The position numbers and the translations under genes are program-made. From NCBI GenBank assembly GCA_050747245.1, contig JBOGNO010000004.1:62001-126000 (forward strand): a DNA stretch of 64,000 bases, written 5' to 3'. The DNA is from JBOGNO01 sp050747245 (GTDB lineage Bacteria > Acidobacteriota > Terriglobia > Acidiferrales > UBA7541). Shown one piece after another: positions 9,601 to 17,646 of this stretch (position 1 is its first letter; each line of letters opens with the position of its first letter). The notes under the pieces are model-generated. The model was not told where the DNA came from. It was given only the letters and a program-made list of their open reading frames with translations, and made no database searches.

Positions 9601-9872
9601 CCGACCGTTGGCAGCAGCGCGTCGGGGCGCTCCTTCTCTAGAATGGGCTCGAGATATTCCTTCGTGAGCGGCTCGATGTAAGTGCGGTCCGCAACTTCCG
9701 GATCGGTCATGATTGTGGCGGGATTCGAATTCACCAGAACGACTTCGTAGCCTTCGGCACGCAGCGCCTTGCACGCCTGCGTCCCGGAGTAGTCGAATTC
9801 GCATGCCTGGCCGATGACGATCGGCCCGGAGCCGATAATCAGGATCTTCTTGATGTCTTCGCGTCTCGGCAT
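6606..9872 (-). CDS. carB: Carbamoyl-phosphate synthase large subunit
   Basis: This 1088-residue protein is full length (E. coli CarB has 1073). Two ATP-grasp halves are visible: the first starts with KKILIIGSGPIVIGQACEF and the second with KILILGSGPNRIGQGIEF near residue 553. The C-terminal allosteric MGS-like domain follows, containing FISVNDHDKR. CarB uses ammonia channelled from CarA, bicarbonate and two ATP to make carbamoyl phosphate for pyrimidines and arginine. Its ATG overlaps the carA stop by one base (TAATG), which implies translational coupling. A C-terminal tail of about 20 residues after the MGS-like domain is unusual but harmless-looking. Confidence 0.98.
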   Translation of the reverse strand: MPRREDIKKILIIGSGPIVIGQACEFDYSGTQACKALRAEGYEVVLVNSNPATIMTDPEVADRTYIEPLTKEYLEPILEKERPDALLPTVGGQTGLNLAVELAECGLLEKYGVKLIGASLRAIQIAEDRLRFKDACRRVGLEVPASALVNNPVLATKLADELGYPVVIRPSFTLGGTGGSIAYNREEFADAIARALDASPVHEALIEESVLGWKEFELEVMRDVRDNFVVICSIENFDPMGIHTGDSITVAPAQTLTDKEYQRMRDASAAIIREVGVETGGSNIQFAVHPETGRMVVIEMNPRVSRSSALASKATGFPIAKIAARLAVGLTLDEIPNDITQKTPSCFEPAIDYVVVKIPKWQFEKFLGADTTLSTQMKSVGEVMAIGRTFDEALGKGMRALEPHTPWRAPAEAAPAMLREKLSVPGPDRIHWIFAALERGVTSEEVCSLTKIDPWFIRRIVAMVQLDSQLAQTTLETVSRDLLLRSKRAGTSDEHLAQIWNTTPSAVRLQRARLEVNPVFKRVDTCAAEFESFTPYLYSTYEDEDESDATERPKILILGSGPNRIGQGIEFDYCCCHASFALKEDGFETVMVNCNPETVSTDYDTSDRLYFEPLTLEDVLAVIACEKPQGVIVQFGGQTPLNLALDLKRNGAKIIGTDPENIDLAEDRRQFGKLLEELQIPQPRNGTATSPEEAARVAAQIGLPVLVRPSYVLGGRAMVIAYDLKTVEEYVAQAARMGGASGSRPVLIDQFLESATEVDVDALADGTDVVIAGIMEHIEEAGIHSGDSSCVLPSVTLKPAVLDAIRDYTARLARALKVVGLMNVQYAIQRDTVYVLEVNPRASRTVPYVSKATGVPLAKMAARLMTGRKLAEMNLPISRANGVAELTVHDFYAVKSPVFPFNKFRGVDTILGPEMHSTGEVMGISKNYGLAFAKAQLAAGQHLPREGTVFISVNDHDKRHVVALGRELAAAGLKILATRGTAQALKSAGLEVEAVYKVNEGRPNIVDLIKTAKVDLVINTPLGRESFYDEKSIRRAAVRYNVPCITTLSAAHAAARGISALTGPSQEVSALQDLHAEKAARSNSAPAD

Positions 9873-11032
9873 TACGGCCGCGCCTCGCGCATCATGGCGA
9901 CGAAATCATCGAATAAATAGCGCGCGTCATGAGGCCCGGGCGAAGCTTCGGGGTGATATTGCACGCTGAAGAGCGGAAGCGAACGATGCCGCAGGCCCTC
10001 ATTCGTATGATCGTTGAGATTCACATGCGTGATTTCGACGTCGCTTGACAGCAGCGAATCCGGGTCCACCGCAAAGCCGTGGTTTTGCGCGGTGATTTCC
10101 ACTTTGCCCGTACGCAGATTTTTGACCGGATGGTTCGAGCCGTGGTGTCCGAATTTCAGCTTGTAGGTCTTCCCCCGCAGAGCCAGGCCGCATAGTTGGT
10201 GCCCCAGACAAATCCCGAAAATCGGCACGCGCCCGAGAAGTTTGCGGATATTTTCCACGGCATAGCCGACTGGCTCGGGATCTCCCGGTCCGTTCGAGAG
10301 AAATACTCCATCGGGTTTGCGCTCGAGCACATCTTGCGCGGAAGTTGAAGCAGGCACCACGGCAACTTCGCATCCATGGTCGACGAGCATCCGCAAAATG
10401 TTTTGCTTGATTCCGAAATCGAACGCGACCACTTTGAAGCGGCGTCCGTTCTCGCCGTCTCGGGTAGTTTCTCTTCGCGAGTTTGAAGCTGCCAGTTCCG
10501 AGGATCCGCGCTCCCACGAATAATTCTTCGCCGAGGTCACGCGGCTCGCAAGATCCAGCCCCGCCATGCTTGGCAGCGCGCGCGCTTCGGCGACGAGTTT
10601 TTCCGCCGCCGTGCCGTCAGTTGCCAGAACGCCGCGCAGCGCGCCGACCGTTCGCAGATGCCGCACCAGCGCTCGCGTATCAATTTCCGAAATTACCGGC
10701 ACGTTGTGGCGTACGAGATATTCTTGCGCCCCTTCGCTGGCCCGCCAGTTCGAAGACTGCGCCGAAAATTCACGCACTACGAGGCCTTCGATGTAGGGCC
10801 GCTGCGATTCCTCATCGTCCGCGTTCGCGCCGACGTTTCCTATGTGCGGATAGGTCAGGCAGACGATTTGACCCGCGTAGCTTGGGTCGGTGAAAACTTC
10901 CTGGTAACCGGTAAGGCTGGTGTTGAAAACAACTTCTCCGCCGCGACGGGTTCGGGCCCCCGCCGCGCGGCCTTCAAATACCCGGCCGTCTTCGAGCGCG
11001 AGAATCGCGCGGCCTTCGAGCGCTTCGTTCAG
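9872..11032 (-). CDS. carA: Carbamoyl-phosphate synthase small subunit (CTG start inferred)
   Basis: The glutaminase subunit supplies ammonia to CarB. The class I amidotransferase triad is visible: C275 in GICLGHQL, and H360 and E362 in QYHPEAS. The first ATG/GTG/TTG in this frame is a GTG at 10777, which would remove 85 residues that clearly encode the conserved N-terminal domain (ILALEDGRVFEG, VVFNTSLTGYQE, DPSYAGQIVCLTYPHIGN). The frame is open back to a TGA just upstream. A CTG at 11032 lies 5 bp after GGAGG and gives a 386-residue protein of normal family length, so I place the start there. It lies 18 bp after lepB. A sequencing indel is the alternative. Confidence 0.9.
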   Translation of the reverse strand: MNEALEGRAILALEDGRVFEGRAAGARTRRGGEVVFNTSLTGYQEVFTDPSYAGQIVCLTYPHIGNVGANADDEESQRPYIEGLVVREFSAQSSNWRASEGAQEYLVRHNVPVISEIDTRALVRHLRTVGALRGVLATDGTAAEKLVAEARALPSMAGLDLASRVTSAKNYSWERGSSELAASNSRRETTRDGENGRRFKVVAFDFGIKQNILRMLVDHGCEVAVVPASTSAQDVLERKPDGVFLSNGPGDPEPVGYAVENIRKLLGRVPIFGICLGHQLCGLALRGKTYKLKFGHHGSNHPVKNLRTGKVEITAQNHGFAVDPDSLLSSDVEITHVNLNDHTNEGLRHRSLPLFSVQYHPEASPGPHDARYLFDDFVAMMREARP

Positions 11033-11050
11033 CTTGCCCTCCAGAATTTC

Positions 11051-11644
11051 TCATTTCGATCCAGCCTCAACCGGGTTGGCAATGGAGCCAAATTGATTTG
11101 CCGGCCAGTAGGCGAATACCGCTTTGCCGTAAATGAACCGTCGCGGCACGCTGCCGAACATGCGCGAGTCATTCGAGCTGTCGCGGTGATCGCCCATGAC
11201 GAAATATTCTCCCGCGGGGACGCGGATGGGGCCAAAGCTCGAGTCGTCGAAGTAATTCGCGGGCACATATTGTTCGTCAATCCGTTTTCCGCCGATGAAG
11301 AGCTGCCCGCGGCGCAACTCGAGGATCTCTCCCGGCAAGCCCACGACGCGCTTGATAAATGATTTCGACGAGTCGAGAGGATACCAGAAGACCACCACAT
11401 CGCCTCGCGCAATCGGCTCGAAGCGGTAAGCGATTTTGTTGATGAAGATCCGCTCCTGGTCGGAAAGCAGCGGAGACATGCTGGTGCCTTCGACTTTCAC
11501 TGGCTGATACAGAAATACAATGATGATGAGCGCCAGGCCCACGGCAATTGCGAGATCCCGGACCCAGCTTCGCAGTTCCCTGCCCAACGGACGGGAAGCT
11601 GGTTCGCTTGATTCTGGTTCGCTGCGGCTGGGCTGCTCGGTCAT
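11051..11644 (-). CDS. lepB: Signal peptidase I
   Basis: The 197-residue protein removes signal peptides from exported preproteins at the outer face of the inner membrane. It has one N-terminal membrane anchor (about residues 31-46). The catalytic serine S55 lies in GTSMSP and the lysine K98 in FIKRVVGLPG; the GDHRDSSNDSR box is also present. The length fits the short single-anchor type. The gene sits between rsmE (72 bp upstream) and carA (18 bp downstream) in the same leftward train. The many secreted peptidases in this window are among its likely substrates. Confidence 0.95.
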   Translation of the reverse strand: MTEQPSRSEPESSEPASRPLGRELRSWVRDLAIAVGLALIIIVFLYQPVKVEGTSMSPLLSDQERIFINKIAYRFEPIARGDVVVFWYPLDSSKSFIKRVVGLPGEILELRRGQLFIGGKRIDEQYVPANYFDDSSFGPIRVPAGEYFVMGDHRDSSNDSRMFGSVPRRFIYGKAVFAYWPANQFGSIANPVEAGSK

Positions 11645-11716
11645 TCGCTTGGTGTCTCTTTTTTATATCATGGCTTTGCGGCGCGCGCTAGTGCCCTCAC
11701 GCGCCACATCTGGTTA

Positions 11717-12496
11717 TTAAGATTTGGTTGCGCCCCGAGCGGTTGCCCCATGCGGTTTATCCGGTGCTTCGCTCCCACTTTTCGCGCCGAGTTCATACTG
11801 CACAATCGCGAGCGCCGCGATGACCGCCGTTTCCGTGCGCAGAATATTTTCTCCCAGCGACACTTCCCGGAATCCCGCCGCGATCGCAGCCGCGATTTCC
11901 TCATCTGTCCACCCACCTTCCGGGCCGATCGCGAGCGCAGCGTCGCGCTCGCTGCAAACTGCAAGCGCGGATCGCAGCGCCGGAGCGCCACTCCGCTCCG
12001 AAAGAAACAATTTCAATTGAGCCTGTATTTCTGAAAACGCGGAGCGCGATTCCCGCATTTCTCTCAGGACCGGCGGTTTCAACAACCTCGCCTGTTGCGC
12101 CGCTTCGCGCAGAATTTTCTCCCAGCGCGTGGCGCGCTTTGCCGCCGCAAGCAAAAGCCCTTTCTCGCTTCTCGTAGCGGCGAGCGGAACGATTTCGCTC
12201 ACGCCGAGCTCGGTGGTCTTCTCGAGGCACCATTCAAAGCGGTCGAACTTCACGATGGAAAGCAGCAACGCGATGCGTGGCCCCGCGGCCCGCGCGGGCA
12301 GCGGCTCGACCAGCGCGAATTCCACTTCCTTTTTCGTGACGCGCTCGACGCGTGCCACCCACGCCGTTTCCCCGTCGCTCAATTCGTAGAGTTGTCCCGC
12401 CTCCGCGCGCAGCACTCGCGCCAGATGCCCAGCGGTCTCGCCGCGCACCACCGCGCTGCCCTTCGCGAATTGCTCCACATAAAATCGTCGCCGCAA
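11717..12496 (-). CDS. rsmE: 16S rRNA (uracil-1498-N3)-methyltransferase
   Basis: The 259-residue protein matches RsmE, a SPOUT-class methyltransferase that methylates U1498 of 16S rRNA. An N-terminal PUA-like domain (FYVEQF, AGHLARVLRAEAG) is followed by the knotted SAM-binding part with AIGPEGGWTDEE (about 189-200) and LGENILRTETA (about 214-224). It lies 43 bp after dnaJ; the dnaJ-rsmE order is common in bacteria. The last 25 residues are a low-complexity tail. Confidence 0.94.
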   Translation of the reverse strand: MRRRFYVEQFAKGSAVVRGETAGHLARVLRAEAGQLYELSDGETAWVARVERVTKKEVEFALVEPLPARAAGPRIALLLSIVKFDRFEWCLEKTTELGVSEIVPLAATRSEKGLLLAAAKRATRWEKILREAAQQARLLKPPVLREMRESRSAFSEIQAQLKLFLSERSGAPALRSALAVCSERDAALAIGPEGGWTDEEIAAAIAAGFREVSLGENILRTETAVIAALAIVQYELGAKSGSEAPDKPHGATARGATKS

Positions 12497-12539
12497 GGGA
12501 ACCCATCTCCGCGAAAATTATATGCGGATGGACTTCAGA

Positions 12540-13685
12540 CTAACCGAAGATATCTTTTACTTTGTCGAAGAAACTCGTCCCGCGTTCGGCAGGCTTATTC
12601 TCCACGCGCAGCGTTTGCCCAAGTTGCTCGAGGAGTTTGCGCTGCTCGCGCGTGACTTTGGAAGGCGTCACCACGCGCACGTTCACGTAGAGGTCGCCTT
12701 TGCCGCCCTGCGGATTGGGCAAGCCCTTCCCTTTGATGCGGAAGATCGAGCCGGTCTGCGTACCCTCCGGAATTTTCAGGATTTCTTCTCCGCCGAGCGT
12801 CGGCACGTGAATCTCCGTGCCCAGCGCCGCCTGCACGATGCTGATCGGCACGCTGCAGAATAAATCCGCGCCGCGCCGCTCGAAGAATGCGTGCTCTTTG
12901 ACTTCGAGGAAAATGTACAGGTCGCCCGGAGGCCCGCCGTTCGCTCCGGGTTCGCCCTCGCTGGCCACGCGCAGGCGCGTCTGCGAATCCACTCCGGCGG
13001 GAATGCGAATTTCGATGGTGTGCTCGCGCTCGAATCTTCCCTTTCCGTGGCATTTCACGCAGACTTCGCGGATCACCTGCCCCTGCCCCTGGCAGCTCGG
13101 ACAAGTCCGCGAAATCGCAAAAAAACCCTGCTGATATTGAAGCTGACCACGGCCGCCGCACGTCTGGCAGGTGGACATCCCCGTTCCGGGCTTGGCGCCT
13201 GTTCCGTTGCATGCTTCGCAATTTTCCAGCCGCGGCAACTTGATTTTTGTCTGCACGCCTGCCGCGGCTTCCTCGAATGTAAGCGTCATGTCGTAGCGCA
13301 GATCGTTGCCGCGTTGCGCGCGCGAGCCGCGTCCGCGCTGCCGGGCGCCGCCCCCGAAGATGTCCTGAAATCCAAAAAAGTCGCCCATGACGTCGCGAAA
13401 CTCTTCGAAGATGCTCGCGTCGAATCCCGGGCCCGCCGCGCCGCGCCCGCTGACACCGGCGTGGCCGAACTGGTCGTAGAGCGCGCGCTTCTGGGAATCT
13501 GAAAGCACGCTGTAGGCTTCCGCAGCCAGGCGAAACTTTTCTTCCGCTTCAGCTTTGTTCTGCGGATTGCGGTCCGGATGCCATCGCATCGCTGCCTTGC
13601 GGTAAGCGCTCTTGATTTGTTCGGCGGTGGCATTGCGCGCCACGCCAAGCACTTCATAAAATTCCGGAGGACTTTTCTGAGTCAT
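12540..13685 (-). CDS. dnaJ: Chaperone protein DnaJ
   Basis: The 381-residue protein is a complete type I Hsp40. The J domain has HPD at residues 36-38, followed by a G/F-rich linker, four CxxCxGxG-type zinc-binding repeats (CEACNGTG, CQTCGGRG, CPSCQGQG, CVKCHGKG) and the C-terminal substrate-binding domains. DnaJ delivers unfolded clients to DnaK and stimulates its ATPase. It is 9 bp downstream of grpE. dnaK itself is not in the window. Confidence 0.97.
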   Translation of the reverse strand: MTQKSPPEFYEVLGVARNATAEQIKSAYRKAAMRWHPDRNPQNKAEAEEKFRLAAEAYSVLSDSQKRALYDQFGHAGVSGRGAAGPGFDASIFEEFRDVMGDFFGFQDIFGGGARQRGRGSRAQRGNDLRYDMTLTFEEAAAGVQTKIKLPRLENCEACNGTGAKPGTGMSTCQTCGGRGQLQYQQGFFAISRTCPSCQGQGQVIREVCVKCHGKGRFEREHTIEIRIPAGVDSQTRLRVASEGEPGANGGPPGDLYIFLEVKEHAFFERRGADLFCSVPISIVQAALGTEIHVPTLGGEEILKIPEGTQTGSIFRIKGKGLPNPQGGKGDLYVNVRVVTPSKVTREQRKLLEQLGQTLRVENKPAERGTSFFDKVKDIFG

Positions 13686-13694
13686 GTCTGTGGA

Positions 13695-14330
13695 TTACTC
13701 CAAGAAAGATTTCGTGCGCGCCGCGTGCGTCGCCGGATGCGCGGCCACGCGCACCATCGCGGGCCGCAGCACTTTCCCATGAAATAAAAACCCGGGCTGG
13801 AGCACTTCCAGCACCGTGCCGTCCGGATGCTCCTCTGTTTCCACGCGATCGATGGCGTGGTGCAAGTGCGGGTCGAATGGCTTGCCTTTCGCGTCGATTC
13901 TTTCCAGGCCCTGCCGCGAAAGCACATCCAGCATCTGCCGCTCGATCAATTCCACGCCTTTGCGGTACTCGTCGTAGGCGGGATCGCTGTGGGCGGCGAT
14001 GGCGCGCTCGAATCCGTCGAGAACCGGCAGGAGCTTCTCGATCACCAATTCCGCTCCGCGGTGACGCTCCTCGTTGCGCTCCCGCTCCACACGTTTCCTG
14101 TAATTGTCGAAATCGGCCTGCCGCCGCAGAAGCGTATTCCTCAGATCCCGCAGTTCGGCGTCGAGTTTGGCTGCATGCGCGGCCAGCGCCTTTGCGTCGT
14201 GCGGATCTGGATTCCCTGCCGCGCTCTCGCTTTCACCATGCGAGGAACCGCCCTGCGGCTCTTGCGACTCCGCGCTGCGTTCATCGCCAAAGTTCCGGGA
14301 ATGCTTATCGGCCATCTCTTCCCCGCTCAC
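13695..14330 (-). CDS. grpE: GrpE nucleotide exchange factor
   Basis: The 211-residue product has an acidic disordered N-terminus (about 45 residues), a long coiled-coil (LRDLRNTLLRRQADFDNYRKR region) and the C-terminal beta domain with GFLFHGKVLRPAMVRV. GrpE exchanges ADP for ATP on DnaK. The GTG start overlaps the hrcA stop (GTGA); an in-frame ATG five codons later (14315) is an alternative start. Confidence 0.95.
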   Translation of the reverse strand: MSGEEMADKHSRNFGDERSAESQEPQGGSSHGESESAAGNPDPHDAKALAAHAAKLDAELRDLRNTLLRRQADFDNYRKRVERERNEERHRGAELVIEKLLPVLDGFERAIAAHSDPAYDEYRKGVELIERQMLDVLSRQGLERIDAKGKPFDPHLHHAIDRVETEEHPDGTVLEVLQPGFLFHGKVLRPAMVRVAAHPATHAARTKSFLE

Positions 14331-15379
14331 TTCCGTTCCTCTCCTCGAAGGTTTTCATTGAACAGCTGAGACATAAAAGCTACTGCCGTAATCACGCGCT
14401 CGTACTGCATGCGCATCGGCCCCAGGATTCCGAGCGTCCCCTGCGCCTGGTCCGCCGATGCATACGGCGCGCTGATGAGCGTCAGGTGTTTTCCCGCTCC
14501 CGACATTTCCTTTACTCCCAGCTCGACGTGCACCGGCTCCGGCGCTTCAATGCAACCGCTCAGCAGCGCGATCAGCCGGCCGCGCTCCTCTATCGTTTCG
14601 AGCAGCTCGCGCACCACATCTTGCCCGGCAAATTCCGGCGTGGCCGCCATCTGCGCCGCGCCTTCGACGTACACTTGCCGGTCGGAATCCTCCGCGAGCA
14701 AATTGGGATTGCACAGCTCGAGCGCTCCCCTTGCCAGTAGATCGTATCGCTCGCGGTCTCGCGTGAGTTGCGCCGCAAGCTCCACTCGAATCGCTTGCAG
14801 CGTCCATCCCGAATAGCGCTGGTTCACGTACTCCGCAATGCGGTCCAACTCGTCCTGGGCGAACTTACTTTCAGGACGAATGAATTTGTCGCGCGCCAGT
14901 CCGCCTTTCGCGATCAGCACCACCAGCACGCGACCGTCTGGAAGAAGCAAAAATCTCATATGCTCTACGGCGGTTCGCGCCAGTGGCGGCGCGATGATGA
15001 TGCCCAGCCCCTTGGATACACTCGCCAGCACATGGCCGGCGCGCTCCATCAGTGCCTCGGGCGTCGCCGCCGCCGCAAGCTCGCGGCGAATCCACTCGCG
15101 GTCCTTTTCATCCACTGTGGCATGCGGCGCAATCTCTTCGACAAAAAAGCGATACGCTTCCGCTGTGGGAATTCGTCCCGCGGAAGTGTGCGGCTGGTAG
15201 AGAAAGCCTTCCTCTTCCAGATCGGCCATGATGTTGCGCACTGTTGCCGGGCTCAGCGCTTCTGCGTGTTTGCGCGCAATCGTGCGCGAGGAAACCGGCT
15301 CGCCCGTCTCAATGTAAGTGCGCACCAGCTCCGCAAGAATCTGCTGATTGCGCTTCGTTTGTAGCGCGGAGCTCCTCAT
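14327..15379 (-). CDS. hrcA: Heat-inducible transcription repressor HrcA
   Basis: The 350-residue protein has the HrcA winged-helix N-terminus (RNQQILAELVRTYIETGEPV, LSPATVRNIMADLEEEGFL, HTSAGRIPT) and the C-terminal inserted dimerisation domain. HrcA represses heat-shock operons by binding CIRCE elements with help from GroE. The ATG at 15379 gives the family start; an upstream in-frame alternative at 15427 adds only 16 unconserved residues. It heads the leftward train hrcA-grpE-dnaJ-rsmE-lepB-carAB-dapA-bshC. I looked for the CIRCE motif (TTAGCACTC-N9-GAGTGCTAA) in the 206 bp before the gene and did not see one. Confidence 0.95.
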   Translation of the reverse strand: MRSSALQTKRNQQILAELVRTYIETGEPVSSRTIARKHAEALSPATVRNIMADLEEEGFLYQPHTSAGRIPTAEAYRFFVEEIAPHATVDEKDREWIRRELAAAATPEALMERAGHVLASVSKGLGIIIAPPLARTAVEHMRFLLLPDGRVLVVLIAKGGLARDKFIRPESKFAQDELDRIAEYVNQRYSGWTLQAIRVELAAQLTRDRERYDLLARGALELCNPNLLAEDSDRQVYVEGAAQMAATPEFAGQDVVRELLETIEERGRLIALLSGCIEAPEPVHVELGVKEMSGAGKHLTLISAPYASADQAQGTLGILGPMRMQYERVITAVAFMSQLFNENLRGEERK

Positions 15380-15585
15380 TTTTTCATTGCCTCTTGCTAT
15401 GTTACTGGCCGCGTTGCGCAGCGTCAACCGCTCGCCCCTGCCAGCGTTCGTTCACGCGCGTTCTTGCGCGTCTTCAATGAAATCGCAGACTCCCGCCTCG
15501 CCTTTCCATCCTTGCGAAGTGCCGCCTCTCTAGCTTATGCTGTGCCCGCTTTTTCGGAGCCAACCTGCGAAGCGAGGAACGAACC

Positions 15586-17622
15586 ATGCTGATTCGAGAG
15601 CCATATCGTTCAAGAAAACGTGGCGCAGTTCTGCGCTGGAGTTCGTTCGTCAGCGCGATCCTGATCGGCGTGCTGGCGATGATCCTCGCTCTGCCCTCCC
15701 GTTCGCAGAATGCGCCCAATGTCCCGGCCCCGGCCGCTGCGCCCACGGTTCAATATGTACAGCCGCCACCGGGGCAGCCTCTCTCTACGCGAGTCGTGGC
15801 TTACCAGATCACAGCACGGCTTTATCCCGAGACCTACAAGATCGAGGCGTCGGAATCCCTGACGTACAAGAATCTCACGGGCCAGCCCCTTCAGGATTTT
15901 CCGTTCCATCTTTATCTGAATGCCTTTCAGCCCAAGTCCTCTTTCATTCGCGAGGGGAAGCGTGACAATTCTGCGTATATGTGGAAGCCAGAAAGCAACG
16001 GCTCCATCAAAGTAAAATCATTCGAAGTCGAAGGCGGGGGCGACCTGACCAGCCAGATGAAATTCGTTCAGCCCGACGACGGCAATCCCGACGACCAAAC
16101 CGTTTTTCAAGTGCACCTGCCACAGCCCGTCAAACCCGGCGATTCGGTGAAATTCAATATCGCCTTCGAAGACCAGATGCCGGAAGTCGTCGCCCGCACG
16201 GGCCACGTCCGCAATTTCTTTATGGTGGGGCAGTGGTTTCCCAAGGTCGGCTTGTTCTGGCACGGAAAGTGGAATTGCCACCAGTTCCATCACAACACGG
16301 AATTCTTCGCCGACTTCGGCACGTTCGATGTGAAGCTCACGCTCCCGCAGAATGAAGTCACCGGTGCCGGCGGCGATCTTGTCTCCGAGACCAATAATTC
16401 CGACGGAACGAAGACGCTCCTCTACCATTCTGAGGACGTCCACGACTTTTCATGGACCGCCTCTCCCGATTTTCATCTCGTCGAGGATTCCTGGACCGGC
16501 AGCGCTGGCACCGTGAAGATTCACCTGCTCATGTCGCCGGGAAATGAATCGACCAGGGATCGCTATCTAAAAGTCCTAAAAGGAACCCTCGCGGCATTTG
16601 ACGAGTGGTATGGCCCGTATCCCTACGACCGAATCACCGTTGTCGATCCTCCCCATGGGGGCTTTTCGGCGGGCGGCATGGAATATCCCACGCTGGTCAC
16701 CGCGGACACGACGTGGTTCATGCCCGAGGGAGCGAAACTGCCCGAAGTCGTCCTTGAGCATGAATTCGGCCATCAGTATTGGTACGCCATGGTTGCGACC
16801 AACGAATTCGAAGAAGCGTGGCTCGATGAAGGCATCAACAGCTACACGGAAGTGAAAATTCTCGACAAGCTTTACGGAAGAGACACCGATTTCGCCGACT
16901 GGCCCTATCTGCAATTCAGTGAGCGCGGTGAGCAGCGCACCAGCTATCTCAGCATCCCGGAATACGATCCCCTCACGCGCTTTGCCTACAGTTTCGTCAA
17001 CGGCTCTTCGTACGGCGCCGTCACCTACGGCAAGACCGCTACCGTCCTGCTCACGCTTGAAAAAATTATCGGTGAAGACACCATGCGGCGCGCCGTGCAC
17101 ACCTACTTCATGCGCTACCGCTTCACGCATCCCACCGGCGAAGATTTCATGAAGACGATCGAGGAAGTTTCGGGCCAGGATCTCCGCTGGTATTTCAATC
17201 AAGCCATCTACGGCACTGCCGAACTCGATTACGCCGTGGAGAACGTCGAATCTATTCCTGAAGACTGGTACGCGGCGAATCCATTCTCCTCCGGCTCAAG
17301 CGGCACGGTCTACCGCTCCTATGTCACTGTGCATCGCATCGGCGATTTCATTTTCCCTCAGGAGCTGGAGGTGAAATTCGACAATGGTGAAGTCGTGCAC
17401 GAAAAATGGGACGGCAAGGATCGCTGGACGCGCTTCGCGTACGACAAGAAAGCAAAAATTGCTTCCGCAGAAATCAATCCTGGCAATCAAATTCGGTTGG
17501 ATCAAGATTTTTTCAATGACAGCTATGTGGTCGCGGCGGACACGCGCGCGACGCGCAAAATTCGAGACATCTGGCTGTTCCTGACGCAGTGGATTTCACA
17601 GGCGGCTGCCTGGCTGACGTAA
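15586..17622 (+). CDS. Secreted M1-family metallopeptidase (aminopeptidase N-like)
   Basis: The 678-residue protein carries the gluzincin zinc site: H392 E393 xx H396 and E415 eighteen residues later (NEFEEAWLDEG). The exopeptidase-type motif is GGMEYP at 363-368, a variant of GAMEN. A hydrophobic N-terminal segment (about residues 20-37) acts as signal peptide or anchor, followed by an Ala/Pro-rich linker, so it likely works in the periplasm or outside. The family trims N-terminal residues from peptides. It is divergent from hrcA and 24 bp upstream of a membrane-protein gene, with which it may be co-transcribed. Confidence 0.88.
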   Translation: MLIREPYRSRKRGAVLRWSSFVSAILIGVLAMILALPSRSQNAPNVPAPAAAPTVQYVQPPPGQPLSTRVVAYQITARLYPETYKIEASESLTYKNLTGQPLQDFPFHLYLNAFQPKSSFIREGKRDNSAYMWKPESNGSIKVKSFEVEGGGDLTSQMKFVQPDDGNPDDQTVFQVHLPQPVKPGDSVKFNIAFEDQMPEVVARTGHVRNFFMVGQWFPKVGLFWHGKWNCHQFHHNTEFFADFGTFDVKLTLPQNEVTGAGGDLVSETNNSDGTKTLLYHSEDVHDFSWTASPDFHLVEDSWTGSAGTVKIHLLMSPGNESTRDRYLKVLKGTLAAFDEWYGPYPYDRITVVDPPHGGFSAGGMEYPTLVTADTTWFMPEGAKLPEVVLEHEFGHQYWYAMVATNEFEEAWLDEGINSYTEVKILDKLYGRDTDFADWPYLQFSERGEQRTSYLSIPEYDPLTRFAYSFVNGSSYGAVTYGKTATVLLTLEKIIGEDTMRRAVHTYFMRYRFTHPTGEDFMKTIEEVSGQDLRWYFNQAIYGTAELDYAVENVESIPEDWYAANPFSSGSSGTVYRSYVTVHRIGDFIFPQELEVKFDNGEVVHEKWDGKDRWTRFAYDKKAKIASAEINPGNQIRLDQDFFNDSYVVAADTRATRKIRDIWLFLTQWISQAAAWLT

Positions 17623-17646
17623 TTTTTTCAACGGAGACCGGAAATC

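Noticed and set aside
9872..10777. Short carA starting at the GTG at 10777
   Set aside because: It would delete 85 residues of strongly conserved CarA sequence that are encoded in frame just upstream.
15380..15585. Search for a CIRCE operator before hrcA
   Set aside because: No TTAGCACTC/GAGTGCTAA pair or near match was seen on either strand.
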